Source: Saccharina japonica (taxonomy: Eukaryota > Sar > Phaeophyceae > Laminariales > Laminariaceae). From it: a stretch of DNA of 64,000 nt. Position 1 is the first letter of the stretch. The number at the start of each line of letters is the position of its first letter. The DNA lies in NCBI GenBank assembly GCA_008828725.1, contig MEHQ01000893.1, positions 461,259 through 525,258 of the forward strand. The letters run 5' to 3'. Under the pieces are notes generated by a model. The model saw nothing but the letters and a program-made list of their open reading frames with translations, made no database searches and was not told the origin of the DNA. Both the position numbers and the translations under genes were made by a program. Shown piece by piece: positions 45,065 to 55,689 of the stretch.

Positions 45065-45291
45065 GACGCATGCTACGGGCACTGTAGAGGCGCACCATGT
45101 GTTTTCTTTTTAAGCTGCTCACTTGAGGAACTCTACTTGTACCACCTCGCCCCCAACAACTGATTTTGGGAGGGAAAGCAAAGTGCTACCGGGTGGACAA
45201 GCGCATGGCCTGAGAATACAAATATTAACAATATTTGCAACACAAGAATGAAAGTCAGACCATTTTGGGTTAAGGATGTTCAGAGTGCTAC
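45065..45291 (+). mobile_element. Small TIR element, copy I (right end lost)
   Basis: Starts with GACGCATGCTACGGGCACTG and TAGAGGCGCACCATG, contains the internal hairpin remnant and GGGTTAAGGA, then breaks off at TGTTCAGAGTGCTACGAGGG without the usual terminus. It lies 70 bp before the telomere-type block. Confidence 0.7.
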
Positions 45292-45363
45292 GAGGGGTGG
45301 ACAGACCTTGATAGTAGATTTTTACGGGGGTTTTGTACTTGACGCCTGAAGCCGACCCTCCGA

Positions 45364-45398
45364 CCCGAACCCTAACCCTAACCTTAACCCGAACCCTA
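45364..45398. repeat. Interstitial telomere-type repeat block 1
   Basis: Six hexamers: CCCGAA, CCCTAA twice, CCTTAA, CCCGAA and CCCTA. The variant units show decay. A second block is at 60836-60875. CCCTAA/TTAGGG is a common eukaryotic telomere sequence, including in several stramenopiles. Confidence 0.85.
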
Positions 45399-45840
45399 TG
45401 CCAGTGGTCAGTGCTGGGATGCTGACTCGAGGTTGACTCGGCCGGCGTGGATGGTGAGCTTGGAAGGACTCTTGGTTTGCTCGGGATGCTGTGGCTGGGA
45501 AAGACTCCAAGTTGATTGCGCCGCGTAAAACATACCCTTGGCCAACCAGAGTGCCTAAATAGCTACCTTAGGAAGATCTACTACCACCCTCTGTCCACTA
45601 CTGGAGTGCTACCGTACTTGGTGCGGGGATATTTATGTAACGGTATTTGGGAGTTCCACAGATGAAATATGCGTGTTTCTCTGTGGAGCACTCAATAGGT
45701 TTGTGTGATGTCTATCATCACTTCTTCTAATACTTCTCTTCTTCTTTATGTTTCTTCATGTCTCTTCCCCTTCCTTCTGTGTACGGCCTGGTACGACGGT
45801 AATATATATACATCACGTGGAGCTTCTAAAAAAAAACTAA

Positions 45841-45918
45841 CAAAAGGAGCCCGGCCATTCAGAAGACATTTCAGACAAAACAAGGTATACTTCGTATACC
45901 TCTATCGTAGCACGCGTC
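45841..45918 (+). mobile_element. Small TIR element, half copy K
   Basis: Right-half remnant with GGAGCCCGGCCATTCAGAAG, CATTTCAGACAAAAC, the palindromic AAGGTATACTTCGTATACCT variant and CTATCGTAGCACGCGTC. Together with half copy J it defines a subfamily of the terminus. Confidence 0.7.
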
Positions 45919-46561
45919 TTCGGGCGAGTGGGTAATCTCTACCTCCCTCGAAATAGGGGACCTAAACATGCAAACAATCCCATCCCGGTACATATCGCGA
46001 AAAACAGAAACGCCTAAAAGCTAAAAACTCCAAAGAACAAAGAAATACGAGTGAGTATGGTATTCACTCGTCCGAGTGGCCCCCCTACAGCGGTGTTTAC
46101 GACGAAAACCCAACTGCATGTAGTTTCACTAACAGGAGGTGGCAAGGGTTTCACCCCGTGAGTGCCTGCTCGGAGGCGTTCCTACTAAAAAGGCCAGGGA
46201 AAGAACGGAAATACCCTCATTTATTCCTCATTAGTGTGCAGTTTTTGTAGAGCCACACTATACATGTCTACTGATTTTCACTACGACGTACTGTAGTCTA
46301 CTGCTGTACTTGTTCTAAAAATTCGCACGAGCGATAGACGAAAGTAGAAATTCCTATATTCCAGGGTGTCACTAACCGGTGTGTCTGATATGTGTAAACA
46401 GCAACCTCAGGCAAACCGCACTCACCAAGCTGCCGAGATGTATTGATATTGCATGTCCATGGCGGGTTACACCGACTGCACCAGACCCATGATTAAGTTC
46501 TCGCACCCCGGAAAGTACATGTTCACGGCTTCACCGAAGGCCTCCGCGTCGGCGCTCTTGA

Positions 46562-48289
46562 TCAGGACTGCACCCGATCCGCCATTGGTGCTCTCTCCCT
46601 TCTTCTCCTCCACCTCCACCTTCTCCTCCCCCCCCCCTCCTCTTTCTCTTTCTCCTTCTCCTGCTCCTTCTCCTCCTGATTCTCGGGTGTCGCACATTGA
46701 CTCCACGAAGCGCGTTTCCTCATGCGCAGCACGTCGAGAATCTTGGAGAAGTAGACTGGGTTACAGTCGACCAGCCGCTTCCCGTGCTCGTCCTTGTCTT
46801 TGTCGGTGGCTGGCCATCTGTCTTCGTCGAACATGGCGGCGAGGGCGGAGCGCGGGCAGGCCTGAAGAGTGGAGCGCAGCGTTGTCACCCTCACCCCACG
46901 CACGTTGAGCTCCACGACGGCATCGTGTTTTCCTGCGGCCACGTCTGGGCCGTAAATGGCGTGGGGGGCGTTAGTGGCGGCAGAAACCCGTGCCCCAGCC
47001 GCTTCCATTTCCCTTACCGCACGAGCGAGAACAACCCGCTCCTCCATGAGCGAACTTGCGATCGACTTGCCGAACGCATCGATGTCGTGAGCTTCTGCAT
47101 CGGTCAGAGCATCGTCATTCGGTCTGGCGGTAGTAACGAGTGCGGTGGTGGCTGTGGGCGGAGCTGGCGTCGAACAGCGGTAGACTTCAATGTCAACCAC
47201 CTTATTTCCATTCAACGCCAGGAACGGGGAATCCTCATCGATATCAAATATTTCCCGTCCAGTACTCACGGTGTCGTATCCCTCCTCCTCGTCCAACCAC
47301 GTAAGCAAATCGTTCCCACCGACGCGGGCACCATAGTTGCTCTTAACATGGAAGATTGTGCGCCCGCTGGTAGGCTTTAAACTCCACTTGGTGGGCTTGA
47401 TCGGGTTCTTTCGGGTGGCACTGCCGTGCTTGAGCATGAAGACAAACATGTCTTCGGAGAAGCTGTAGTTTGTACCGCTACCCCAAGGTATAGCAGAGTA
47501 GCCCCCAACAACGCTGTCGTCGTTTCCCTCGCCCGAACTCACCCGAATAAGGGAGACTGTGCAAGGGATACTGCCTTCGTTGCATGTAGGTTTTAAAGTT
47601 TCAGCGTCAAAACCGTCCCGCGTCGCGCGGTAGATGAGCGTCAGTTCATCCATAGAGCCCCCAACCCACTCCCGAATCTTTGCACTAAGAGGGGCGATTT
47701 CAAACGGCTCCAATATGGTACTGCCCCCATTCATGTTCAAATATCTAGGATGCGATTGCACGTATCCCGACAGTCCCATCGCGTGTGCGGTGTACATAAG
47801 GTACGGTGCCTCGTCAATAGCTACCGCCGAGCGAGTCGCACTTTCCGGCAGCCCCACAGCCGCTACTGAACTCCCACGGCCGCTACTCGAGTCTCTAAGT
47901 ATATTGTGCACTATGTGTTTGATGCACGCAGGGGACTCGTCAAGCACGATGCGCCCGTCTGCATCTCGGGGGATCCGCCCCTCGCCCCAAACCACCTCAA
48001 GCAAGGCTCCCAGGATGGACTCCTCGAACCCCTCCGCCTCCGCGAGGAGGTGCCAGCACACGTTTACGTTCGAGCCGCCGACATTCAGTTTAACCGCGCC
48101 TTCGTCCATGGTTCGGGCGCTCAGTCCACACTCTACCATGCGATCGTCGATTGCTTTCGACCCTTCTTCGAGCTCTGTCCACGTCGCGTCCATGTCCGCC
48201 CTTCTGTGCTGCAGGAGTTGCACCACCTGCTGAGCGTGCTCATCCGCCGACCTCGGGAATGCATCCCTCATGTTCAACCACCGGCGCAT
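46562..48289 (-). pseudogene. BTB(T1)-TLDc-BTB(T1) protein, paralogue 2 (C-terminus out of frame)
   Basis: The start at 48289 (MRRWLNMRDAFPRSADE) matches the other two copies. Domains are in the same order: T1-type BTB (VKLNVGGSNVNV; DADGRIVLDESPACIKHI), TLDc (LIYRATRDGFD; VVGGYSAIPWG; MFVFMLKHGSA; FLALNGNKVVDIEVYRCS) and second T1-type BTB (VELNVRGVRV; LVDCNPVYFSKILDVLRMRK). After RASWSQCATPENQEE the frame enters a polypurine GAGAAGGAG tract (about 46600-46680) and ends at 46562 on an arginine-rich tail absent from the paralogues. The conserved end (AVNMYFPGCENLIMGL) lies in the next frame down to 46470. The tract expansion therefore shifted the frame. The protein may still be made with an altered tail, lacking roughly the last 40 residues of the family. 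Most of the TLDc and first BTB is intact. Confidence 0.75.
46610..46680. repeat. Polypyrimidine/polypurine tract in BTB-TLDc 2
   Basis: A run of CTC, CTTCT and CCC units on the plus strand (GAG-rich on the coding minus strand), absent at this position from the other two paralogues. It sits just after the second BTB domain and causes the loss of frame there. Confidence 0.85.
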
Positions 48290-49317
48290 ATTGCTGCTCG
48301 TGTTCGGTGTTGTTGGTATATACGTACTGCTGTTGTTGTATGTCTTGTTCAAACCCCGTTGGAGTATGAACAGCAACCGGTGTCGTGAACCGCGGCAGGC
48401 GAGCAATGCCCCAACAAACCTAATCCCAAGCCTCTGGTAGGCGATAGGGCCGTGGCCTATACGGTTCTTTCTCGTTCGTCGATGAGATACGCCGGCCAGC
48501 TCTACCGGTCGTACGAGAACAGGAAAACTACGAACTGATGTGGGTTTAGGGTCCATAAACGAAAGCAGCAAAACTAAAAAACAATTTGGAAAATAAATTA
48601 AAGTTGGGATTTGATTTCGCAAAAACAAAACTGTTTTTGCGTCCAATTCAAATTGAATATACCCCAAAATCCTAATATTTGGGTTGGTGCGTGTTTTGAC
48701 CAATGAAAAGCGAATTTGAATTTTCTTTTTACAATACGTACGTACGTACTACCGCTGTATCTCTCGCAAAACAGCAGCTAGGGGTTGTAATACACGGCTT
48801 GCCGCAACTTGCGCTTCGGGCGCAGCACGGGTTTTCGCCGCGGGCTTACAAACACGTTGTATGTGCATTTTTCACGTACATTTTTTATATTCATTGTAAA
48901 TAACATGAGTTACGGCCGTTCTTTTTTCACAGCATGATGCCCCCAGACGGAGCTTTCTCGTCGTTATTAGAAGTATAGAAACAATACGAGTATCGCCAAG
49001 GGCGTAAAAAAAAAAGAGAAAACGACACCACACTCGTAGGAACGTCAGAATGAAAAACAAACCGGATCGCTGTGATCACAGAACGAAATGAGCGAAAACC
49101 ATTTTTTTCGTTTTGGTTCCTTTTCTTTCACTTGGTTTTAGAGAGCCCCCCCATTTTGTTTTCGCTGGTGGGGGGGGTAATTAAAAAAAAGTTGGCTTAT
49201 TGTTTCCTGGGATCACAGCTGTCCGGTTCTTCCTTCCAATATAGGGGGGGGTAGTGGGGTGTCTGGGATTCAGATTTTCGCACACCCTTGGTATCGCTTT
49301 TGCTTTTTTCAACATAA
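48290..49317. other. Upstream region of BTB-TLDc 2, gene-free
   Basis: No further gene is supported. The minus-strand frame stays open upstream of the chosen ATG for 138 codons, but that sequence is not shared with the paralogues and is rejected as coding. CGTACGTACGTAC lies near 48738. Confidence 0.4.
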
Positions 49318-49530
49318 TAAAAAGTTGACCGGAAGGAAGCAACTAACTGCTGAGAGTGCCTGCTGCAAGCAGCGTGGGTATGATATAGGCGCAATTCGAT
49401 GCGAGTCGACGAGGGAAGAAAGCGCGGGCCGAAGCCTTCTGGTGATAAAAATGCAAGGCACGCACCGTACCTAGTGGGGAGGAAGAAGAAGATCCTCCTG
49501 CTTTGTGACCCTTGGATCTGAGCTAGGATT
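49318..49530. repeat. Dispersed repeat family C, copy 2
   Basis: Similar to 39370-39550 over about 180-210 bp, with the same ordered landmarks (GCGTGGGTA, CAATTCGA, GACGAGGGA, GGCACGCA, TTTGTGACCC). Non-coding. Confidence 0.55.
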
Positions 49531-50195
49531 CTCCACACTATTACCGAGGACCATAGTAAATAGGACCAGATGTTGTTAGGAAAAAAGGTAAATATATAGG
49601 TTTTTGTGTTTATCGTCAGTCCTGTTTACTATGGTCCCCCGTAACATTTCATATTGACACAAGAGGGACACGATTTAGCCAATTCATACTACAGTCATTA
49701 AAGACATTCATTAGTTCCCCCCTGCGAGGGGCGCGATATCGAAAAGGTTTAGCTCCGGCTGCCACTACGCTGAGTGCAATCCCTGCCGGCCCTCCAAGGG
49801 CCCCGGGGTCATCCAGGGATCCCCTGCGGGGAGGCTGCCGCGCAACAAGCCTGCGGCACGTGGGGAGGCGTGACACGGCCATATCTCTTTCCGACGTCGG
49901 AGGTCTATCATATCATATCTACCGGCCATTGGTAGACTTTTTACCCGTCGATGAATTATATTCGGACAAAATATATATATATATATACTGCTGCAATGTA
50001 GGTGCGGTACTGTACCCTATGAAACACACCACCACACCTTCCTTTAGAAAAAAGAATAACCAATAACATCAGCATTACTTATACTAGCTGTACTATTAAT
50101 ATAGTAATATTGTTGTAGCTCCCCCGCCGACGTAACATCAACTGAGCGATTTTTCAGCCGATCGCCGTCCCACAAGAGTAGGAATATGTTTTGTT
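49531..50195. other. Gene-free spacer
   Basis: No supported gene. GGACCATAGTAAATAGGAC near 49550 and GTTTACTATGGTCC near 49623 form a short inverted repeat (a hairpin of about 80 bp). A (TA)n run lies at 49973-49986. Confidence 0.4.
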
Positions 50196-51078
50196 GGGCA
50201 TTAGCCAAAAATAGGTATACCTACGCACTTTGAGCCATTTATAGGTACACTGCGTAATGTACACCGGAAACGGCTTCCGGGCCCGCCTGATATTGGGCCT
50301 GTGCTCCATTGTACCTACAAATGGCTCAAAGTGCGCAGGTACACCTATTACCGGCTAGTCAATGTGCGTATCACCTATTTTTGGCTTCAACTGTACCTAT
50401 AAATATCTCGAGCGAGCACTTTTTGGCAACTGAAATATAGAGAGACGGCCATATCAGATTCCGAGACTGTCAACCAGCCGACCGTACCAGTACAACCACT
50501 GACACTGCGGAATTATCACGCATTGACTACAAGTTAAGCGAGAAATCGTATCGCGATCAATGCATACGTATTCAGTACGACACCCCCTCCTACGCACACA
50601 CATATATACGATGCGGAGAAACAACAATGACGAGTGTTTCCATGCCGTTATGCTGAAAGTACAATATACATACTGTAGTGCAGTATATATTAGGAGAAAA
50701 TTTGGTATATGTATACGTGTACAGAGTAATACCATACGGTTACGAGGGGGTCTAAGTTACACAGCCGTTGGCGTGATCCGGAACAACATTCCATACGTAC
50801 GTAGCAAACGTGGGCGAATGTGTGGTCGTCTGTCTATATTTCAGTTACCAAAAAGTGATCGTTTGAGCCATTTATAGGTACAGTTGAAGCCAAAAATAGG
50901 TGATACGCACATTGAGTAGCCAAGAATAGGTGTACCTGCGCTCTTTGAGCCATTTGTAGGTACAATGGAGCGCAGGCCCGATATCAGGCGGGCCCGGAAG
51001 CCGTTTGCGGTGTACATTACGCAGTGTACCTATAAATTACTCAAAGTGCGTAGGTATACCTATTTTTGGCTAATGCCC
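50196..51078. mobile_element. 883 bp Mutator-like fold-back element
   Basis: Ends are GGGCATTAGCCAAAAATAGG and its complement. The arms are about 225-230 bp (50196-50420 and 50850-51078), with shared segments such as TATACCTACGCACTTTGAGC, GTGTACATTACGCAGTGTAC-type sequence and AGGTGATACGCACATTGA. Flanking 9-mers are TGTTTTGTT and TTTTTTGTT, eight of nine identical. Long arms plus a probable 9-bp duplication suit Mutator-like elements. The interior has no transposase, so it is non-autonomous. The FAR1/MULE gene at 18200-23945 is the kind of enzyme that could move it, but no sequence links the two. Confidence 0.75.
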
Positions 51079-51750
51079 TTTTTTGTTTGTAATGTTCGAC
51101 CGGCCTCGACTCTCTTACGTATATCATATACATATTATTGTTTTCTCTTAGGATGTATGTATGCACGCAGCGACGAGAAGTCAGTGTGTACCAGTCAGTG
51201 CCAGCAGCGAGGAAGCAATCAAGCATCGAGAGCGGCATTGAGGCAGCAGCAACAGCAGACTAACAGTACAACAAAAATGCCACGTATTACCACAGAGAAA
51301 GGTTGATCTTGTATACCTCTGGATTTGTTTTTATGTACAACGCAGAAATCGTGCCTCAACAATGAGAGATTTTTAACATCTGTCGCGTACTGTAGTTTGC
51401 TCACTTGAGGAGCTCAGCTGGGCAGAATATATTGGCCCCAGAAGGAAAAAAACAACCCGCAACCTCTACAGTAAAGGACACCAAATTAATGAGAACCAGG
51501 CCAATACGAAAGTCAGGCTAAGATTTAGAGTGAAAAATAAGAATTTCGGGAGTCGCTATCTCGAAGTTAGTGTTGAAAGCACTGTATCCCTCTCTCAAAT
51601 AAGAAATCCAGCCTGGACCAGATTTCCTGTTTCTTATTCAAGGTATCCTGTACTGTACCGCGGGGTGGGTAATCAGCAAATCGCAGGACTCCAGTTCGTG
51701 TGTGATGCACTGCTAGAGAAACAGATTGTCCAACGTGCAAGATGGCGTCT
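51079..51750. other. Gene-free spacer with short CAG tract
   Basis: A CAGCAG/CAACAG tract at 51240-51265 is followed by ACAAAAATGCCACG, which could be a leader and start codon, but the frame ends after nine codons. A fragment of the small TIR family (TTTGCTCACTTGAGGAGCTC) lies at 51395-51414. No gene is called. Confidence 0.4.
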
Positions 51751-51992
51751 GACGCACGCTACTCCCCGATAGAGTACGCACTGTAGCACCTTTTGGGGCT
51801 TCAACCCAAAATTGTCAGAAGTTCATTCCTGTACTGAAGTACTTGGCAATGTATAATTATTAGGCCCTGGGATTTTATTTTCCTCCCACAAATCAGTTTT
51901 TTTACTTCCTATTACAGTAGTATAGAGCTCCTCAAGCGAGGAGCCTCGTAAATGTTCCTGTATGCAGGTGCATCTCTACCGTAGCATGCGTC
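51751..51992 (-). mobile_element. Small TIR element, copy L
   Basis: 242 bp diverged copy: GACGCACGCTACTCCCCGAT then GTAGCACCTTTTGGGGCTTC at the left, TCTCTACCGTAGCATGCGTC at the right. Flanks GTCT and GTGT match at three of four bases. The internal hairpin GAGCTCCTCAAGCGAGGAGC is present. Confidence 0.8.
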
Positions 51993-52094
51993 GTGTAGGC
52001 CAACTACGTCCCACCGTGAACCACGCGACAAGTAGATAGGTACCTGTGGTGTGACGCGACCCTTAGCTTTTGGGTGCGTACGCCTACGTCAAAG

Positions 52095-52546
52095 AACAGC
52101 CGATTTTCCAAATTGAGAATTGCCTTTCCGATGAGAATGAAAACCGATTTCAGTACTTTGTTCTTGTTTTAAGAATTGGATTTCGCTCCCGATCAAAATT
52201 TGGCCTATAATACATGTTACTCAATGGAAGGCATCGATCCACAAAAAAGAAATGAAATCAACCTATAATAGACAGGTTCGTGAAGCAGAGGATACAAGGG
52301 AACTTGCATTTATGGGCGAGGTAGCTCGCCCACAAATCCAGTTTTTTTTTTTGTTTCTCTTCGATATCTTGATACAGCCGATGCCGTTTTTTTTGTCGTC
52401 GTCGTCGACGGGTGTCACAACTGACAATAGCTTCCAGTAAAAAAAAAAACTGTGAGGGACGTACATCTCTTACAATTCAAAAAACAATATTTTCGATGTT
52501 CATTCTCATCGAAAAGACATTTCTCAATTAGGAAAATCGGCTGTTA
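52095..52546. mobile_element. 452 bp inverted-repeat element
   Basis: Arms of about 50 bp: AACAGCCGATTTTCCAAATT and following GAGAATTG...GATGAGAATGAA on the left, matched by the complement at 52490-52546 with a few differences. The interior is AT-rich, with short frames but no transposase. No target duplication was identified. It lies between small element L and repeat B copy 3. Confidence 0.7.
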
Positions 52547-52654
52547 AAGGAAGTCGGACGATTTTGAGGGAAATGTCTCCGTCTTCTCCGTCATACGTAC
52601 ATCAGTAGACCCTTCAGTACTATCGCCTTGATACCACCCCGCACAGGGGTCGCG

Positions 52655-55290
52655 AAAATATGATACATGACGCCGGCCGATGGCATGCGCGAAGTGCACC
52701 CGCTATGGATTGCTTCGCTCTAAAAACACTTGAATCGCTCGGGGGGGGGGGCACGAGGAGAGTAAACCACAGGAAGGAGCGATCTCGTCACTCATATTTT
52801 CGCCGGCTGCAGGAGCGCCAACTTCTCTCTCGATCGAAAAGCTGGAACAAAAAACGTTAAAGTATCACAATTTCGACTTGTTTTATGAAGACGAAAATCT
52901 CTTTAGACACAATAGTTAGTTGGGACTAACGGACGGTGCGGATACCACCGTAAACACTGGATAATATCACTGCCCACTTCGTGATATTTTGATTGGGGTC
53001 TTCCACATGTTGCTGCTGCTACACCTTACGACATTGAATGTTTCCACGGCAAGGAATTGTCCATTGTGGTTGGTTGTATTTTCATCTCACCCCAACGTAA
53101 CCAGGGAAACAACACAGGTGATGGACGCGGCACAACACGGGGCTCCTGAGTGCTCTCAAATGAGATGCAGCAAAAATGGAAGCGTTGGCTCGTGCAACAC
53201 AAACGAGGAGCACGGAAAAATAAACCAGTATACAATGCATACTGCATTACGTATGGTATTTCGAGCCTCACAAGTACCGAAGGATGTCTTCCCCATCTTA
53301 TCCCTCTCTCTACAGTACCACCTGTTGACTGCCGCACGTATCCAGAATCGACTTGTTACGGCGGAAACATCTAGCACATACTATACATCGAAGTACGCGG
53401 CTAACACAAGAGCAGGCCTCCCCTCCGTACGCACATTCCCTTCGTTCATACATATGATGGTTTCAGCCACAAAACTGAATTTCGGCGTCCGAATTAGCAT
53501 TTCATGCGCGCCACCGAATTCGGTTGATCTGAAGCGTACCTACGGGTAGGGGCCTTGACGAGAGCCTTCGAATGAGCCTATGTACTCTCCAGGGTTTTGA
53601 TTATTGCGTACGTGGTGGTGTCTTTACCTCCGCTCGAGAGGGTAGTTACTTCACGGGACAAAAAATAACAATATCTCGATCACTGCAGAGACTCCTAAAA
53701 AGTCAAGGGCAGATACCGAAAGCTACATATCACCAGGCCTATTTGTTTTGGTTTATTTCCATCCCCGGAACCGGTGGTGCGAAAGACGAAAACAAATCCG
53801 AACCTCGAACGTTTTTGTATTTTTGTATCCACCTCCTTATTGGAACGCAGATAACATAGTTTGCCCAAATAGCCATAATATAGCTTCGTCATTCTAAAAT
53901 GTTCAAAGAATTGGAGAAATTATGGCCGTCTCAGGAATTTCAGCCTTATCGTGACTGAATCTACTACGTACGTCTACGACGTAGCTACTTTAGAAAACAG
54001 GTCATCATTCTCTCAACGCCTGCCCTTCCGATCGGCGGCTGGGGGGTGGGTGTTTTATTGTTGCTACTTCCTACCAAAATATCAGGTCCCCGCTAATGCC
54101 GGTCGCGCAACGATCCGACCAGGTAGTCCACGCAAACACGAGCAACCATGAAACAGAGAGGAAAAAAACACATTCTACAGATAGTCTACTCTTCTAGAAT
54201 ACAGGCGGGGGTACGTAGCAAGTCACCGTCCAACTTCGGCGGAAACAGCTATAACCCATGGTAGGTGCTGCTCATGCTCCCTTTGCGTAGCGTGGCGCCC
54301 CTCTCATGCCCACTTCATGAAGACACAATTGACGCTCCCTGCCCCCTATAGTGTAGGGCAATCAGCTTCGGCAGGTCGGCACGGATGAACTCACAGGAGA
54401 GACCTGACAAATAACCCGACAACCCCCCGACACCTGCCTTAGCTCCTTATCCCTGCCGCTACGCAACGAAATTTGTTCAAATGGAGGTTTGATCTGTCCG
54501 CGTCCTTCCTACTGAAGAAGACGGTGGAAACCTGCTCCTCCTGTCTATTTTGAGTAGCTGCGCGCTGCGTCGCTGCAGCACACTCGTCACGGCGGCGGCT
54601 GGTCAACACGGTAATCAACTATTGGGCATCAGCCACGTGCCTCTGGCCGGCTAAGACATTGCTACGGGTATACAAAATAAATCGTTTGATACAAAACGGG
54701 TTTACGGCTGCATGCTAACTTTTGATAGCTCGCTGGATTCGTACCGTTTCACGCACACGGAGAGAGGCCTTGGGGCGACCTTGGTCACTCGTGTACCAGA
54801 ACAGGAGTTCCAGAACATCGCAAGATTTCGCCCCGTCACCAATCACTCAGCGCTACCAGTACTCTACAAATCACGCATTCGAGCTGTGAAGATGACAGCT
54901 CTCCTTTATACTGTGGGTAACATCCTACGTCTGTCGCCAATCACGCCATACTTTACCACGTACCAGGTGCGAGGTACGAAGTACACACTTCTTACTAAAG
55001 CCCCCAAGAATAACACAGCCGCGGCCGAGGGTACGTACATGTGTGCGGTCTTGATTGCGGCTTTGGCGGGTCTCTATTCGTAGCAGGCAGGCAGGAACGC
55101 ACGCAGAAAGGAAGGAAGCAACGGGGCGACACAGGGGAACACATATCAGCGGTATTTCATATGCCCAAACTTGTCCTGACTCATAAAACAGTCAAGGCGG
55201 GGATTTCGACCGGGGGAGAGATCAAAGGGTTTCTCGTTCCATTATATTCACGTTTCACCAAACCCGGGCAGTGGTAGAGGGCTGCGGCAG
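52655..55290. repeat. Dispersed repeat family B, copy 3
   Basis: Third copy, starting near ATGATACATGACGCCGGCCG, which matches copy 2 (ATGATACATGGCGCCGGCCG at 41020). It then keeps landmark order to the GCAGGCAGGCAGG end near 55090. It shares further sequence with copy 2 to about 55290 (ATCAGCGGYAYTTCA, GTGAACGG). No ORF survives across it. Confidence 0.65.
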
Positions 55291-55419
55291 ACCAACGATA
55301 AGCGGTGAACGGTGTCAAGGCCTCGCCGTAAATGTGCTGACGGTAACAAGACCACCACGGTTGCCGTACACCCACAAATGGTATGGAAATGACGCGCCAC
55401 AAACAGAAATGGGTGTCTT

Positions 55420-55686
55420 GACGCGTGCTACGATAGATGCTGCACGTTTCCGCTGAAACGTTTTCTGAACGACCTATTAAAGGCTCCTTAACCCAAATTC
55501 GTCGGAATCTCATTATTTTCGTCCAGAATGTTTCATTTTACACTTGGGCCGTGGGATTGGTAATCGGGTAGCACTTTTATCTTCCTCCAAACTCAGTGTG
55601 CAGGCTACTGCAGGTATAGAGCTCTTCAAGTGACCACTCTAAGAAAATGGCCTGTATGCAGGTGCACCTCTACCGTAGCATGCGTC
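55420..55686 (-). mobile_element. Small TIR element, copy M
   Basis: 267 bp: GACGCGTGCTACGATAGATG left, CTCTACCGTAGCATGCGTC right, flanked by a perfect TCTT duplication. The AACGTTTTCTGAACGACC and GGCTCCTTAACCCAAATTCG segments are well kept, so it is one of the younger copies. Confidence 0.9.
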
Positions 55687-55689
55687 TCT

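Noticed and set aside
48290..48703. N-terminal extension of 138 codons on BTB-TLDc 2 (and 85 codons on copy 1, 82 on copy 3)
   Set aside because: The extensions are unrelated to each other, whereas similarity between paralogues begins exactly at the chosen ATG.
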